Notes: generated from the sequence alone by a model not told the origin. Shown: positions 9,001-17,002, numbered from the stretch's first letter. The stretch is 64,000 nucleotides of DNA from DASXUX01 sp036504595 (GCA_036504595.1 DASXUX010000095.1:434001-498000), one strand, 5' to 3'. Made by a program: numbers and translations.

Positions 9001-11911
9001 CGGTCTGGAACTGAATAGACTGGGCCAGCGCGGTCGCGGCTGGAGCGACTGTCATGGCCTTGTTCACGATCACGATCGAAGTAATCGTTGAATTAGGCGC
9101 GGAACCTTGCGGCGTCGCGCCGTCGCCTTGGACCCAGTTCCCAGCCGAATTGTAGTCACCGGCGTTACTCGAGATCCAGATATTGGCGTTATTGTTGCTG
9201 CCGTTATTGGGCCCATTGCCTGGGACCAGCCCATTGGGCGCATTCAAGTCCTTCGTGTTCGCCACCGTATCGTAATAGGCCGCTGCGCCGTTCACGAGGA
9301 TGCCGTTCAAGATGGCTTGCGCGGGCGCGCCCGCGGTGTTTGTGAAATGCGGCTGCGCGGTACCCGTGCCGCTGTTGTTCGTGCTCAGCACCACCTGCGC
9401 TTGTGCGCCATTGGTGCGCGCCAGGGATGCCGATGTGAAAATGGCTTTGCCGGTCGCACCCGTCGTGGAGGTCGATGTCAGATTAACGGTGCTGTTTCCA
9501 GTGGCGAACGTCACCGCGCCCACAGTCTCGGTGCGGTCGTTGTCTGCAGGAGCGATAATGGACAAGGTGCCGCCGTTGAAGTTCACCGGCACGTTACCGA
9601 TGCGGTCCACGTTTGCTGTGCCTTCGTTGGTGATTTCCAGGATGCCGCCGTTCAGGTTGATCGGCGTGGAACTGACGATCGTGCCGGAATCGCCCTTCAG
9701 TTGCAGCTTGCCGGCCGTGACGGTCGTCTGTCCGCTATAGGTGTCGGCATTCGTGAGCCGCAGCGTGCCGGGGCCATTTTTCAGAATGCCATTGCCGGCG
9801 CCGCTCACTACGCCGGTCAAAACCAGGCCGTTGGCGCTCGTGTTATTGACTGCGATCGTGCGGGGATTGGCATTGACGGACGCCGCTCCATTGAAGGTGA
9901 TCGCATTGCTGCCGTTAACGATCAGATCGCCGTTGATGTTGATCGCATTGGCGAGCGTCACGGCCGCGCCGTTGTCCTGAATGACCACGTTGGCGCCGCC
10001 CACTGTAAACGCGCCCGCGGCAGTGCCGAATGCGGTATTGCTGCCAATCGTCACCACGCCACCGGCGTTCGCGGTGAAGCCGCCTGTGAAACCGTTGTTG
10101 CCGCTCAGAATCAGGTTGCCGCTGTTAGTCTTCGAAAGAGAGAACGCGCCCCCAATGCTGCCCGCCCACTCCACCTGGCTCCAGTTTGTGAGCGTCGTGT
10201 TCGCCAACAGGGTCAGACTGCCCGTGACCTTGATTGAGTACGGCGGCATGGCGTTGCTCAGGAATGTGAAGGCGTTCGCGGCCGCCAAAGGCGTGAAATT
10301 ATTGGCGATGACGCGGTTGCCATTGACCGGTTCGACGATGATTCCGGCGACGTTAAAGGTGACAGCGCCCGCTCCCAATGCCGTATCGCTGCCAAGCTGC
10401 AGTGTTGCTAGTGGCGAGGCCGCGGCCGAAGACACCGTCAATCCGCCAGCACTCCAGGTGGCGCCGTTATTGCCGCTGATGCGCAGCGTGCCCGTCCCGG
10501 CGCGGGTGAGCGCCGACGCGCTGGTGATCTGACCGGCCAGTTCAGTGACGCCGGCGGTTGTGTTTACGGTCATGGTCGCGGCGGCTGTCATGTTGATGGG
10601 CCCGGCGAACGTCATCGTCCCGTTGCCGGCGGTTGTGAAGCTGCTGCTGATTGTCAGCGCGTTGTTCAGCGTGCGGTTGGTCGTCGTCTGGATTGTGCCC
10701 GCTGCGGCAATTGTGAGAGCCCCTGTGCCGAGGGCGGCGTCGTCGCCGGCGCTGAGCGTACCAGTGGCGCTCATTGTCGTGCCGCCTGAATATGTGTTGG
10801 CGGCCATGAGCGTGGCGGTGCCTGCACCGGCGTTGGCCGCGGCGATTGCGATTGTGCCCGTGCCACCGCCGATGACACCATTCAACGTCGCGTTCGTGGT
10901 GTTGTCGGAGGGGGCTCCAATTGTCAGGGTCTGCGTGCCCGCGGCCCCGCTGCTAATCGCGCCGTTGATGGTGCCGCCTTCCGTTCCGATGGTCGTATTG
11001 CCGAGCAACGAAATCGGGCCGTTCAGCACACCGATCAGACGAATGGCGCCGCGGCTCTCGTTATTGCCGGTGCCGACCACTTGAATCTGTCCAAAAGAGC
11101 AGGTGCCGGCGCTGACGAGAAGCTGGCTGCCGCTGTCGATCAAGACCGTGGCACTGTTCGCGATCAAATTAGTGATATTCCACTTGTCCCCGGTGGCTGC
11201 GGAATTGGCCAGCTCAATCGTGCCAGCAAAAGTGGTCACGTTGTTCATGGTTGTATTCTGTGCGGCGGCGGTGGAATGCAGCATTTTGATCCACCCGTTC
11301 CCCGTAAACGTGTTGTTCCATATGACATTGTCTGCGTTGAGGACCAATGTGCCAGGATTGTTGATCACCGTGTTGCCGGGCAACGAGGTGATACCGTTGA
11401 CCTGCAGCGTGCCCGCATTGACGACCGTTGTACCTGAGTAGGTATTGGCGCCGCCAAGTATCAGCGTGCCTGGGCCGGCTTTCACAAGTCCCTGTGTGCC
11501 GCCCGGAATGGCGACGTTGATGCTTGCGGTTTTTCCGGCCCCAAGCGTGTTGACGGTAATCGTGGGGCTGCCGGAAGTGACGCTGAGCGTCAGCGTGTTA
11601 GCGCCTCCGGCGATCGTCCAGTTGCCGGCTGTGGCGGGAGCGGTATCCCCGAAGATCAGTTGTCCCACAGTCACGTTGCTGCTGAGAGTGATGGTGGTAT
11701 CAGCCGTGATGTCGATCAGACTGAAATCCGCAATGGCATCCACCCCATTAGGCACGCCACCGGTCCAGTTGGCAGCGGTATTCCAGAGGCCATCGCCGCC
11801 CCCGCCGGTCCAGGAGGCCGCCGCCGCAGAGCCGACGGAAAGCAGAACTACGCTCGCCAAGATGTGTAGAGTTCGGCACCGCTGGTTGGACAGGTTTTGT
11901 AGGCGAGCCAT
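1..11911 (-). CDS. Giant exported autotransporter-associated beta-strand repeat (PATR) protein, 3' end outside window
   Basis: One frame is open from the ATG at 11911 to the left edge, over 3,970 codons without a stop; spot translations near 11400, 9700, 8100, 6000, 4500 and 2500 all gave coherent protein. The start has a strong ribosome site (AGGAGGG, 11918-11924). Residues about 1-37 look like a signal peptide (LHILASVVLLSVGSAAAAS). The body repeats the PATR motif, e.g. GTLILGGANTYSGTT and GTLTLATG...NTYAGQTTV, which forms stacked beta-helix rungs in surface proteins. Embedded modules are a LEIPA/GIAYSLWGGRAYW unit (about 1204-1350), a PA14-like domain (about 2430-2555) and a duplicated HNFxxGQxVTIxGV unit (about 2956-3151). 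No outer-membrane barrel or sorting signal is visible because the C-terminus lies outside. Probable role is a cell-surface or secreted adhesin or sugar-binding protein; substrate unknown. Confidence 0.88.
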   Translation of the reverse strand, partial: MARLQNLSNQRCRTLHILASVVLLSVGSAAAASWTGGGGDGLWNTAANWTGGVPNGVDAIADFSLIDITADTTITLSSNVTVGQLIFGDTAPATAGNWTIAGGANTLTLSVTSGSPTITVNTLGAGKTASINVAIPGGTQGLVKAGPGTLILGGANTYSGTTVVNAGTLQVNGITSLPGNTVINNPGTLVLNADNVIWNNTFTGNGWIKMLHSTAAAQNTTMNNVTTFAGTIELANSAATGDKWNITNLIANSATVLIDSGSQLLVSAGTCSFGQIQVVGTGNNESRGAIRLIGVLNGPISLLGNTTIGTEGGTINGAISSGAAGTQTLTIGAPSDNTTNATLNGVIGGGTGTIAIAAANAGAGTATLMAANTYSGGTTMSATGTLSAGDDAALGTGALTIAAAGTIQTTTNRTLNNALTISSSFTTAGNGTMTFAGPINMTAAATMTVNTTAGVTELAGQITSASALTRAGTGTLRISGNNGATWSAGGLTVSSAAASPLATLQLGSDTALGAGAVTFNVAGIIVEPVNGNRVIANNFTPLAAANAFTFLSNAMPPYSIKVTGSLTLLANTTLTNWSQVEWAGSIGGAFSLSKTNSGNLILSGNNGFTGGFTANAGGVVTIGSNTAFGTAAGAFTVGGANVVIQDNGAAVTLANAININGDLIVNGSNAITFNGAASVNANPRTIAVNNTSANGLVLTGVVSGAGNGILKNGPGTLRLTNADTYSGQTTVTAGKLQLKGDSGTIVSSTPINLNGGILEITNEGTANVDRIGNVPVNFNGGTLSIIAPADNDRTETVGAVTFATGNSTVNLTSTSTTGATGKAIFTSASLARTNGAQAQVVLSTNNSGTGTAQPHFTNTAGAPAQAILNGILVNGAAAYYDTVANTKDLNAPNGLVPGNGPNNGSNNNANIWISSNAGDYNSAGNWVQGDGATPQGSAPNSTITSIVIVNKAMTVAPAATALAQSIQFQTGGSLVTSAAGTATLQVGAGGISVDAGVTAALGDAALSNLLTVNFNNGANIEGIINVGAGGTLTINNVITGGAGAGNNGLTKTGVGTLTLATGVANPNTYAGQTTVAGGILAVTNDQQLSTGAGTSVLVTGGALQVNASFSSARTVTVGNGSIDVSGANNFTLTSPLGPGANADAPYVTTTLVGILGTGTTAADVPDSAVFTFATAASLGIPDPAATFPSYPGGAGTSSIHASAIAFDAEHQHYFQNATGTTMAVAATDILFQYVYLDPANPPQEVMLQYMDAGGAWDHRPFWGSDVIPWPAAIDIGVTSEVKHRQLGAALPAGQWIRLEIPAVAVNLGTGGNNNTVKGIAYSLWGGRAYWGASGKATAKADPGTLTKIGSGALTLNASSGSVRSNNVYINNGTIHCDHPNALGVGGTVFVAGAGSPAALELGDQMTWAQNPLLQLNDQATLRAIGTVRMIESQNIAITTGNQAGITIEHKATTPSDFFRINGQFTSLFLGVTDPANVITVNANTGAVPGRVILTNSSTGYEGLWQVTGGSLQVDAPVANPPHSLGDNTPQPSSVRVKTGAKFIVNTANTFNNAVILDGGTLGSTGGDRTLLLSGATVSPTLMVTDNGGTILMDDALIPVGNGQVRSTTISGIVASQSVNSVLTIAAPNANNTGKAVIFSNPNNPFGGRIKVLGANGFAGVLQAQNQGSLGLETAPATVELAGGRLELKSNNSANFFANLILSADSRVDVNNNGGGTNNVLSLNTLTVPAGTFNLNITDGNGYLLNFVGTTTLTGNLVLNPNFPLNATNALSAGVNFSGIIVGGGSFTLNGTGIAQLLALNTYTGPTIVTNGTLQINGSTGGIAGNLTINPNGNVVVDNAGAGNANHFADTATITLAGGALSMLGATSINRTETIGTLNITSASSLTLRPAAFGNGNVQLTASAITNSNGAVLNFYRTFTTTAQANLFMSTEPPNGTRYNFITVVEPLIASGAYLGTSGPGGYVQVGSAVNGNAGIVAGAGTLGGTTYYSLNSGNWDSPNTWSPAGVPTAGDAVVIAADHTIAMNGNRTVDTLVIAPAFLPPTPLTVETDSVTQTSATNTLQVNAFANFPSLLGRDITAITFQTGNRSIIDTHTTVNNTATIHLVNNLAASTTSGNPDVIYVGDYGVSAAPAPTITSISNVVAGGPLKGTASLIGRAVTISGGTTLALKGQSAAITAHDSVNGTITFTPAFTVAPAAQTGGAVGDEFNVNNYAVTATTATPTTAFVCSALIGSTVATRTSVTFYLGTGANQISYVSAFNSATGQITVAPAFGVAPAVNSLFVLGGNAISVAGATTTSLTSAGLVNIPSPVGKFIQFLSGPAAGNVATITAYAPASGNITFVGAPAAVSTAPVAGDNFLIYGGLMSSSAQASGDTLTVSSGTIETAPVGGATGLGLRNDSYSQINVNGTNVYHCFNLLPQNSKIDPIVNRYINNNPRNPAQQFTTNSNYTCVWYGYIQPNYTDTYSFQSPAVDDLFRLYVNNTVLIDVVNAGGTASNSIALSAGVKYPIRVEFGQGGGAAIGQLLWKSLLETSNNFVVVPQSVLYPANNPFTISANVSFGATMGAINNSGGGFLNFNGAILSTNPTAMTLSGSGMNVFNAPSTFSGESVLASGGLIFNHPQGLSSSALTINGGYLGSNISGAVGNPLKLNGDFFVYSMGNHQLFSGPVTLQRSVNIYTTNISNSQGFLQFTLAGVISDGGNNYSFGKFGNGAMILAAQNTYGGNTIHNSGYLRLGINNAIPPNSTVLMGGAATNNNRMDSTFDLNNFDQQLNAGVTLLPTAATNNNLITNTGNALRTLTINNTGQFTYAGQLRGATLALTKSNTGTFTLAPQTIDYSGPTLINGGTLQAGVANAFSFYSTTVVNQNATLDIAGLGQGAGFNCNIGPLTINGGIVNIGAATLSLANAAVGTGDLTATSVGSSPARINAANFNNTIGSLNLLANSVFSINTGAGTGASEAGNIATISLTAAHNFAPGQVVTIAGVANASYSGTYTILTVPSSTQFTYFNPTPALPTSNNGTATLVTVGIRDLTVNAGSGPGAPPFDLVCSANITGAGTALTKLGNGSAQLSGPNSTFGNFAIAASPGGATEAGNIVTITTTTGHNFTVGQTVTIFGVPSVPLPGYNGTFTVTSVPSTTTFTYTNPTAGLAASGAVGGVGFAANVSVPSLTVNAGLVNLSGALQMNGAVVVNGSSTVPATLQFSGNAGSVSGATTIQVNPNGTLDLTASSANVIGDAATLLMNGGTLKMAAPFSSTFDRVETIGNLNLLGGASTINLVPNGSGNFGKAVLTASALITRGAGGGTLNYIRGTNAGGGAGAGHINASVAPAASVMNAITVAGGPASYNSGAGADTLNPEGIVPAGGTIFATKAGGGDWNTAATWVNGIGAPAIPTAGSIVIINDPVTVAGPTAVVAQIQFNAASTNPGASSNTNGSLKAFAGSGAQTVGVTAAGILVTAGNVTIGTASADTLAVDFQTNEGMIVVNGAAVLTTNNALNNTSAAGLTKGGTGTLVLAGAGSNFAPSLNVSGGVVSVAADNVMGPPSNQVNLNGGGLLATADFATARTVNANGGSLEAAAGKQFMIGSALVGNVQALGINALGNSGTVFLNAEAITLRTGPTNVWGGTLKLSGVALPAGAGLITAYSGSAVEFNGNIPHGSNVLLNDGSKLRGTGFMVSGVNTQGTITVATAANVIFETLSAADELRMETALNQITGGSSGSTITVNGPGKVVLTQSTNYRGDWILNSTLLATNGACLGNAANTLTINSGGTFAANNVTIPNQITLNDGSALGCAFNNNPIFSGRVDVNGTVTMKLVEQENPLTLASPQITISGVLAGAGTINIQSIFAPAFTSVLVLQNIGNVFSGTINVGVTQQLIAQGAGTLGLPNPRATINLTGGNLSLRNNTSGVFNANVVVSNNSVAGQIPSNVSTIDVRENGAVFFGSMHQIGSLTMSGQQLNITGNNQAAYGLAVTQSSTI

Positions 11912-12475
11912 GACTTACCCTCCTGCTGAGCTTTGCTCTGCCGTCTGAGATGCTGTTTTTCGTCCTGATCCTTACCCGGCACCTTGGAAATTCACCAGGA
12001 CGAAAGACGCGAATCGACAGACGATCAAATGACCTCGGCGTGTCCGCTGCAAACCGCGCGAGCGGCGCGGCGTCCGAAACTGCAGAAAGCATTAACTCAT
12101 CAGTGTTCGCAAACCTTACACCGACGGCTAGCACCCGTCGTGCATGGGCACTGCAAGAGGTCGGAATAACGGGCACTCGAAAGTGCCACATAGCACGGGA
12201 CAGATTGCCTAAGTCATTGAAGGTGCTGGATAAAGGTGCATGGAGATCGGCACAGGTTGCTGGTGATTCAGAAACGAAAGTGGGCGTGCGGCCGGTGAAA
12301 AAGTTTCCTTTGATTTCATTACAGAATTGAGAACTGCAAAACGCGATGCGTGCGCTGGGTGCACATCGAGCATCAGGGAGGACTTAGCCGGAAAGGCTAT
12401 GCCGCTGGAGTACGCTTCTTCCAGCCCGCCAGCTTTCCTGCTTGTAGCACAATCCACCTGGACTGCAGCGGAAAG
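11912..12475. other. Intergenic region upstream of the giant PATR gene
   Basis: About 560 bases lie between the stop of the cupin gene and the start of the PATR gene, both on the minus strand, so this is the likely promoter and leader region of the PATR gene. A small hairpin (GGCACTCGAAAGTGCC, near 12174-12189) is visible. I recognise no riboswitch, tRNA or convincing small gene; short open frames here have no family resemblance. Confidence 0.5.
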
Positions 12476-13288
12476 CTACTTCTCGCGCTTCGTTATCTTG
12501 GCGGCCTCTGAGTTCCCGAACTCCATGGTGGGGTGGCTGAACTTTACGTCATTGTGGTAGGTGGCGTATTCGGTGACGATTGCGCCATTCGGGCCTGCTC
12601 GCATGAAATGAAAGGACTCGGGATCATTCAGCGAGTAAATCTCTCCGGCGACGCATTTCTTGACATATTTCGACTTGAACCACGCTTGACCGTAACCCCA
12701 AGGCAACTGGCTTTTCGGCATCTCGCTGACCAGTGTTTCGCCCTCGGAACCCTTGCACTCGCCGAAGAATTCGACCGAACCATGACGGATATGCCACGTC
12801 TCCATCTTGGGACCAAAGCCCTTGTTGTCGCGATCGCCGAGGTGATTGTGCTCGGGAAGCATCTGGCCGGGCAGCAGGAAGATCTCGTGGCCGAGGTAGC
12901 CGTAGACCTTGTCCTTGAAGTCACCCTTGTACGCCTTCGTGCCGACTTCGCCAAAGGTTCCGGAGACATTCTTCCAGAAGATCCCGGCCATGCCGAGCGA
13001 CGCAAAACTGCCCTGCTTGAAATCAGCCGTCCAGAACTCCTTTGTTTTGAGATACGGCGGAATCGGGTAGTGATACGCCTTCATCATGTCGTAATAGGCT
13101 TTCTTGGCCACGTCCTGATCAAACGAGCCGTCCGCTTTATAGAAGGCGGAGTTCTCCAACGTGGGCACGGCCGAAAACGGCTTAAGGCCGGTGTTCTCGT
13201 CGGGCGTGGTGCCTTCGGCCGCTCGATAGCTTCCGGCCAGTGACAGTCCGACGATGCACAGCAGGAGATACGTCGTGGTTCTTGTCAT
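12476..13288 (-). CDS. Secreted cupin-fold protein, D-lyxose isomerase-like
   Basis: The 270-aa product starts with a signal peptide (TYLLLCIVGLSLAGSYRAAEG) and its ATG follows AAGGAAC. The central part (about 145-245) has the cupin pattern of a metal site: PEHNHLGD supplies two histidines, METW the glutamate, and SFHFMRAG a later histidine. The C-terminal stretch EYATYHNDVKFSHP resembles the ends of D-lyxose isomerase and sialic-acid-synthase cupins. This suggests a metal-binding cupin acting on a sugar in the periplasm, but the substrate is inference and a non-enzymatic binding role is possible. It stands alone: the PATR gene lies 565 bases downstream on the same strand, and the chemosensory operon ends 177 bases upstream. 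Confidence 0.7.
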   Translation of the reverse strand: MTRTTTYLLLCIVGLSLAGSYRAAEGTTPDENTGLKPFSAVPTLENSAFYKADGSFDQDVAKKAYYDMMKAYHYPIPPYLKTKEFWTADFKQGSFASLGMAGIFWKNVSGTFGEVGTKAYKGDFKDKVYGYLGHEIFLLPGQMLPEHNHLGDRDNKGFGPKMETWHIRHGSVEFFGECKGSEGETLVSEMPKSQLPWGYGQAWFKSKYVKKCVAGEIYSLNDPESFHFMRAGPNGAIVTEYATYHNDVKFSHPTMEFGNSEAAKITKREK

Positions 13289-13465
13289 GTGTTGTTCCTT
13301 AGCGGACGACGGATGGAGAAGTCGTGCGGCAGTCTAGCGAGGGCGAAGAGCGGGTCAAGGGACGGTAGAACTGTCACAGCAAACGATAGCAGTGCCGGCC
13401 AGATACCGTAATGCGGACCATTGGCGGGAAACGAGACTTGCCCCGGGTGCAACAGGGGAGAGTGC

Positions 13466-15922
13466 TTAACTCTTCGGCTTCGGCGCGGGCGGTTTCAAAA
13501 CGGAGCGAATGGCGTCGATGAGAGCACCAGGCTCAATGGGTTTGGCGACGTGGCATTGGTACCCGGCCTCCCGGGCAAGAGTTGCGTTCTCCGGCTGAGC
13601 GTAGCCGGTTAACGCGATGGCTGGGATGGGCGCGCGTGCTTTTTCCTTTTCCAGAGCGCGCACTTTGGTAATCAACACGTAACCATCTTCTCCGGGCATG
13701 CCGATGTCGCTGACCAGTATGGTCGGCTGGAAGTCCTCGATCTGCGCGAGTGCTTCGCCGGTGGACGCAGCGACTCTTGTAACGGCACCAGCCAACCGCA
13801 GGATTTCGGTGAGCAGTTCGCGGACGTCGTCGTCATCTTCGGCGATGAGAACCTTCTCGCCGGCAAGAACCTCGGAACTTCCGTGCGGCGTCGGGGTCGG
13901 CGCCGCGGGCATGAGATGCGGCTGAGTCAGCAAGGGCAGTCGCACAGTGAAGGTTGCGCCTTTGTCTTCCCCTTCGCTGTGAACGGAGATGCTGCCGTCG
14001 TGTTCCTCGACGATGTGCCGCACGATGGCCAGCCCGAGCCCCAGTCCGCTGTAGCGACGGGTGGTGCTGCTGTCCTCCTGCGTAAAACGATCAAAGATGC
14101 GCGGCAGAAACTCGTGGCTGATGCCTTTGCCGGTATCCGTTACGGTGAGGACGGCCCAGTGGTCTTCTGCCGATGCCAAAACCCGCACCTGACCGCTTGC
14201 CGGGGTGAATTTGATCGCGTTCGACACCAGGTTCCAGATCATCTGCTGCAACCTGGCTGAATCGCCGTTGGCCAGAATGGATCCTTCACTGGATTGCAGC
14301 GTCAACTCGACGCCCTTCGAGGTGGCCAACTGGCGCATGCTTTCAAGGGTGTCCCTCACGACGGCCAGGAGTTCCAGCGGCGCTTTGGTAATCGACATCT
14401 TGCCGGCAATGATGCGCGAAACATCCAGCAGATCCTCGATCAGGTGCCGTTGCGCATTGACGTTGCGTTCAATGACCTGAAGACCCTTGCGCGCGGTGTC
14501 CTTGTCCAGCACATGCGTCTGCAGTATGCGCACCCAGCCCAGCATGGAGGTCAAGGGGGTGCGAAGTTCATGCGACAACACCGCCAGAAATTCGTCCTTC
14601 ACGCGGTTGGCCCGGCGCAGTTCTGCGTTCTTGCGCTCCAGTTCCTGCACCATTTTCTCGCGCGTTTCGGCCAGTTCGCGGGATGCGCGGGCCTCGTTCA
14701 CGGCGAGCTGCAGCCGCAACGACTCCTCATGCAGCCGCCGCTGCTGTTCCTCAATGTGATGGCGCCGAATCTGCGCACGCACCCGTTCCTTCAGGACGCC
14801 AAAATCCTGCGACTTGACGATGAAATCGTCGGCGCCGGCGTTCAGCCCCCGGAAGAGCGACTCGCGGTCGTCCCGCGCCGTCACCATGATCAACGGAATG
14901 CTTCGAGAAGCGGTCGAGTGCTTGACACGGGAACACACCTCTTCACCGGTCATCCCCGGCATCACCAGGTCCAGCAAAATGCAGTCGATGTGCTGCATCT
15001 CCAACAGGTCCAGCGCCTCCTGTCCCGATCGCGCCAGGACCACGTCATAGCCTTCCCCATAAAGCTGCCCGGCCAGTTCGGCGAGGTAGGTCTGGCTGTC
15101 GTCCACCGCCAGCAGCCGCTTGGGCCCGAAGAGGTGAAACTCGCGATTCTTCAGGGATGTCTTTTCACCGCTGCGCAGCAGCGACGTCAAGCGTGCCAGC
15201 ACGACCTCTACGCCTTCGCCCTTGCGCAAGAACGCATCGGCCCCGGCCTCCAGCGCACGGATCTCCTCGTCCCGCCCTTCCTCGGCGGTCAGCATGAGGC
15301 ATGGTATGGCGCGGGAAGCCGCATCGGTTTTCAGGCGGCGGATGACCGTCGCGCCGTCGATGCCCGGCAGAACGCCATTGACGATAATAGCGTCCGGATG
15401 CCGGCGCGAGGCAAGCTGAAGGCCTTCTTCACCGCTTTCCGCAAGGATAACACTGTAGCCGCGCGTCCGCAGCGTCTCGCCAAGCGACTGCCGGAACGTC
15501 ATGCTGTCGTCAATCAGCAGCACGCAGGCTTTCGCCGCGGGTGGTTCCTGATCCGAATCGTCGTGCAGCAATTCGCCGACGCGGGCCACGAGAAACCCGA
15601 GGTCGTAGGGTTTTCCAATATACTCGTCGGCCCCCGTGCTGAGTCCCCGGATGCGTGCGCCAACTTCCGCTTCTGACGACAGCATCACGACGGGCGTTTT
15701 CCCATGCGGTGTGCTCTTGAACTCGCGCAGAAACTCAACCCCGTCGCCGTCCGGCAGCAGAACGTCCAAAAGGACCAAGTGATAGGGTTCGCGGTCCAGA
15801 GCGGCACGTGCCTGCTGCAGGGTTTCGGCTGCCGTGACCGCGAAGCCGGCCCGCTCCAATGCCTCCTGCAGGTCCATGCGGACCGTGACGCTATCGTCCA
15901 CAACCAGAATTCGTGCGCTCAT
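13466..15922 (-). CDS. Multi-receiver hybrid histidine kinase (REC-REC-REC-HisKA-HATPase-REC)
   Basis: This 818-aa cytoplasmic protein is the last gene of the chemosensory operon, 30 bases after cheB. Three receiver domains come first (about 1-120, 130-245, 260-380), then a short coiled coil, a HisKA H-box (FLAVLSHELRTPLTSMLG), an HATPase (N-box NLVSNAIKF, G1 DTGKGIS, G2 GLGLGLAIV) and a C-terminal receiver (TILVSDIGMPGEDG). Receivers 1, 3 and 4 keep the phosphorylated aspartate (LLDVLLPDG, LLDLVMPG, SDIGMPG), but receiver 2 reads IIVNGVLPG, with asparagine in that position. There are no membrane segments or PAS domains, so input probably arrives by phosphotransfer from the operon's CheA. I chose ATG 15922 because the receiver fold begins immediately after; an in-frame GTG at 15940 would add six residues. 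Confidence 0.88.
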   Translation of the reverse strand: MSARILVVDDSVTVRMDLQEALERAGFAVTAAETLQQARAALDREPYHLVLLDVLLPDGDGVEFLREFKSTPHGKTPVVMLSSEAEVGARIRGLSTGADEYIGKPYDLGFLVARVGELLHDDSDQEPPAAKACVLLIDDSMTFRQSLGETLRTRGYSVILAESGEEGLQLASRRHPDAIIVNGVLPGIDGATVIRRLKTDAASRAIPCLMLTAEEGRDEEIRALEAGADAFLRKGEGVEVVLARLTSLLRSGEKTSLKNREFHLFGPKRLLAVDDSQTYLAELAGQLYGEGYDVVLARSGQEALDLLEMQHIDCILLDLVMPGMTGEEVCSRVKHSTASRSIPLIMVTARDDRESLFRGLNAGADDFIVKSQDFGVLKERVRAQIRRHHIEEQQRRLHEESLRLQLAVNEARASRELAETREKMVQELERKNAELRRANRVKDEFLAVLSHELRTPLTSMLGWVRILQTHVLDKDTARKGLQVIERNVNAQRHLIEDLLDVSRIIAGKMSITKAPLELLAVVRDTLESMRQLATSKGVELTLQSSEGSILANGDSARLQQMIWNLVSNAIKFTPASGQVRVLASAEDHWAVLTVTDTGKGISHEFLPRIFDRFTQEDSSTTRRYSGLGLGLAIVRHIVEEHDGSISVHSEGEDKGATFTVRLPLLTQPHLMPAAPTPTPHGSSEVLAGEKVLIAEDDDDVRELLTEILRLAGAVTRVAASTGEALAQIEDFQPTILVSDIGMPGEDGYVLITKVRALEKEKARAPIPAIALTGYAQPENATLAREAGYQCHVAKPIEPGALIDAIRSVLKPPAPKPKS

Positions 15923-15952
15923 TGCTTGTTCCACACTCACATTCTTTACTCA

Positions 15953-17002
15953 CTAACGGACCGATTGCACCAGCCACGGCGCAATCTCTGGCAGGGGTAA
16001 AATGCATTCCGCCGCGCCCAGCAATGCCGCTTCGCGCGGCATTCCATATACCACAGACGTTTCCTGATCCTGCGCCAACGTCAGTCCGCCGGCGCGGCGT
16101 ATTGCCAACAGCCCCGCGGCTCCGTCGCTGCCCATTCCCGTCAACACACACGCAATCGTCCGCGGGCCTTTGGCCGCGGCAACAGATTCGAAGAGAACGT
16201 CCACCGATGGCCGGCAGAAGTGCCGCTCCGGATCCATTGTGAGCCTCAGTCTGTTGCCGTCGAGCACCAGATGACGATCGGGTGGGGACAAGAGCACACA
16301 GCCCTCCCCCCGCGGCGGCAATGTCTCGACGCCGGAAACATATCGTACCCGCAGGCGAGACTCACTGTCCAGCCATTCCGCAAAACTAGCCGCGAGAATA
16401 TGGCTAAGATGTAGTACGAGCAGAATGGGCAAGGGGAAGTCGGCTGGCAATTCGTGCAGGATCTCCCGAAGCGCTCCTGGCCCACCCGTGGACGCGCCGA
16501 TGACTACTAGCTCTTTGGGGCCAGGGGTGGTACTGCGCGGCTCGACACCTGGCGACAGTGGGGAGGGCTTCAGCCGGCCGCGCGGGTGTGTGATGACTTT
16601 GATCCTGGCAGCGCGCTTGACCATCTGTCGCAGGCTCTGTTCCCACACCCGCGAATCATCGCTTCCCGCATCTTTTTCGAGGATCTCCAGCGCTCCAGCA
16701 GCCAATGCATCCAGTGTCTTGAACTGGCTGCCCCGATTGCGCGCACTGGAAACGATCAGAATCGGCGTCGGGCAGTACGCCATCACGTACTCGGTGACAG
16801 ACAAGCCACTCACGACCGGCAGCACAATGTCCAGCGTCATGACATCTGGGCGCAGCGACTGGCACATCTCGATCCCCTGCCGGCCATCGGTCGCTTCGCC
16901 GACGACGGTCAACTCGGGATCGGCGGCGAGCGCATCCACGATCGCTCGCCGGACCGTCAATGAATCTTCGACAACGAGGACACGAATGGCGCGCTCGTTC
17001 AT
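15953..17002 (-). CDS. cheB: Chemotaxis protein-glutamate methylesterase CheB (WspF-like)
   Basis: The 349-aa protein has an N-terminal receiver (VLVVEDSLTV, phosphorylated Asp in MTLDIVLP) and a C-terminal methylesterase. The catalytic Ser, His and Asp are visible in GASTGGPGA, LHLSH and GMGSDGAAGL. It removes methyl groups from receptor glutamates to reset adaptation, opposing the CheR encoded upstream. Its ATG overlaps the cheA stop by four bases (ATGA), indicating translational coupling. Length and motifs are complete, so it should be active. Family and operon context match WspF of Pseudomonas. Confidence 0.95.
   Translation of the reverse strand: MNERAIRVLVVEDSLTVRRAIVDALAADPELTVVGEATDGRQGIEMCQSLRPDVMTLDIVLPVVSGLSVTEYVMAYCPTPILIVSSARNRGSQFKTLDALAAGALEILEKDAGSDDSRVWEQSLRQMVKRAARIKVITHPRGRLKPSPLSPGVEPRSTTPGPKELVVIGASTGGPGALREILHELPADFPLPILLVLHLSHILAASFAEWLDSESRLRVRYVSGVETLPPRGEGCVLLSPPDRHLVLDGNRLRLTMDPERHFCRPSVDVLFESVAAAKGPRTIACVLTGMGSDGAAGLLAIRRAGGLTLAQDQETSVVYGMPREAALLGAAECILPLPEIAPWLVQSVR

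Noticed and set aside
41..11441. Many plus-strand open frames of 60-380 aa over the first 11 kb
   Set aside because: They are antisense shadows of the continuous minus-strand PATR frame; their translations are low-complexity Pro/Ala/Val or Arg-rich and lack any family signature.
12301..12440. Possible cyclic di-GMP or other riboswitch
   Set aside because: GCCGGAAAGGC-type hairpins are present, but the conserved core bases of known riboswitch classes are not.
14294..15676. 460-aa plus-strand open frame opposite the hybrid kinase
   Set aside because: It is antisense to well-supported receiver and kinase domains and shows no recognisable domain.
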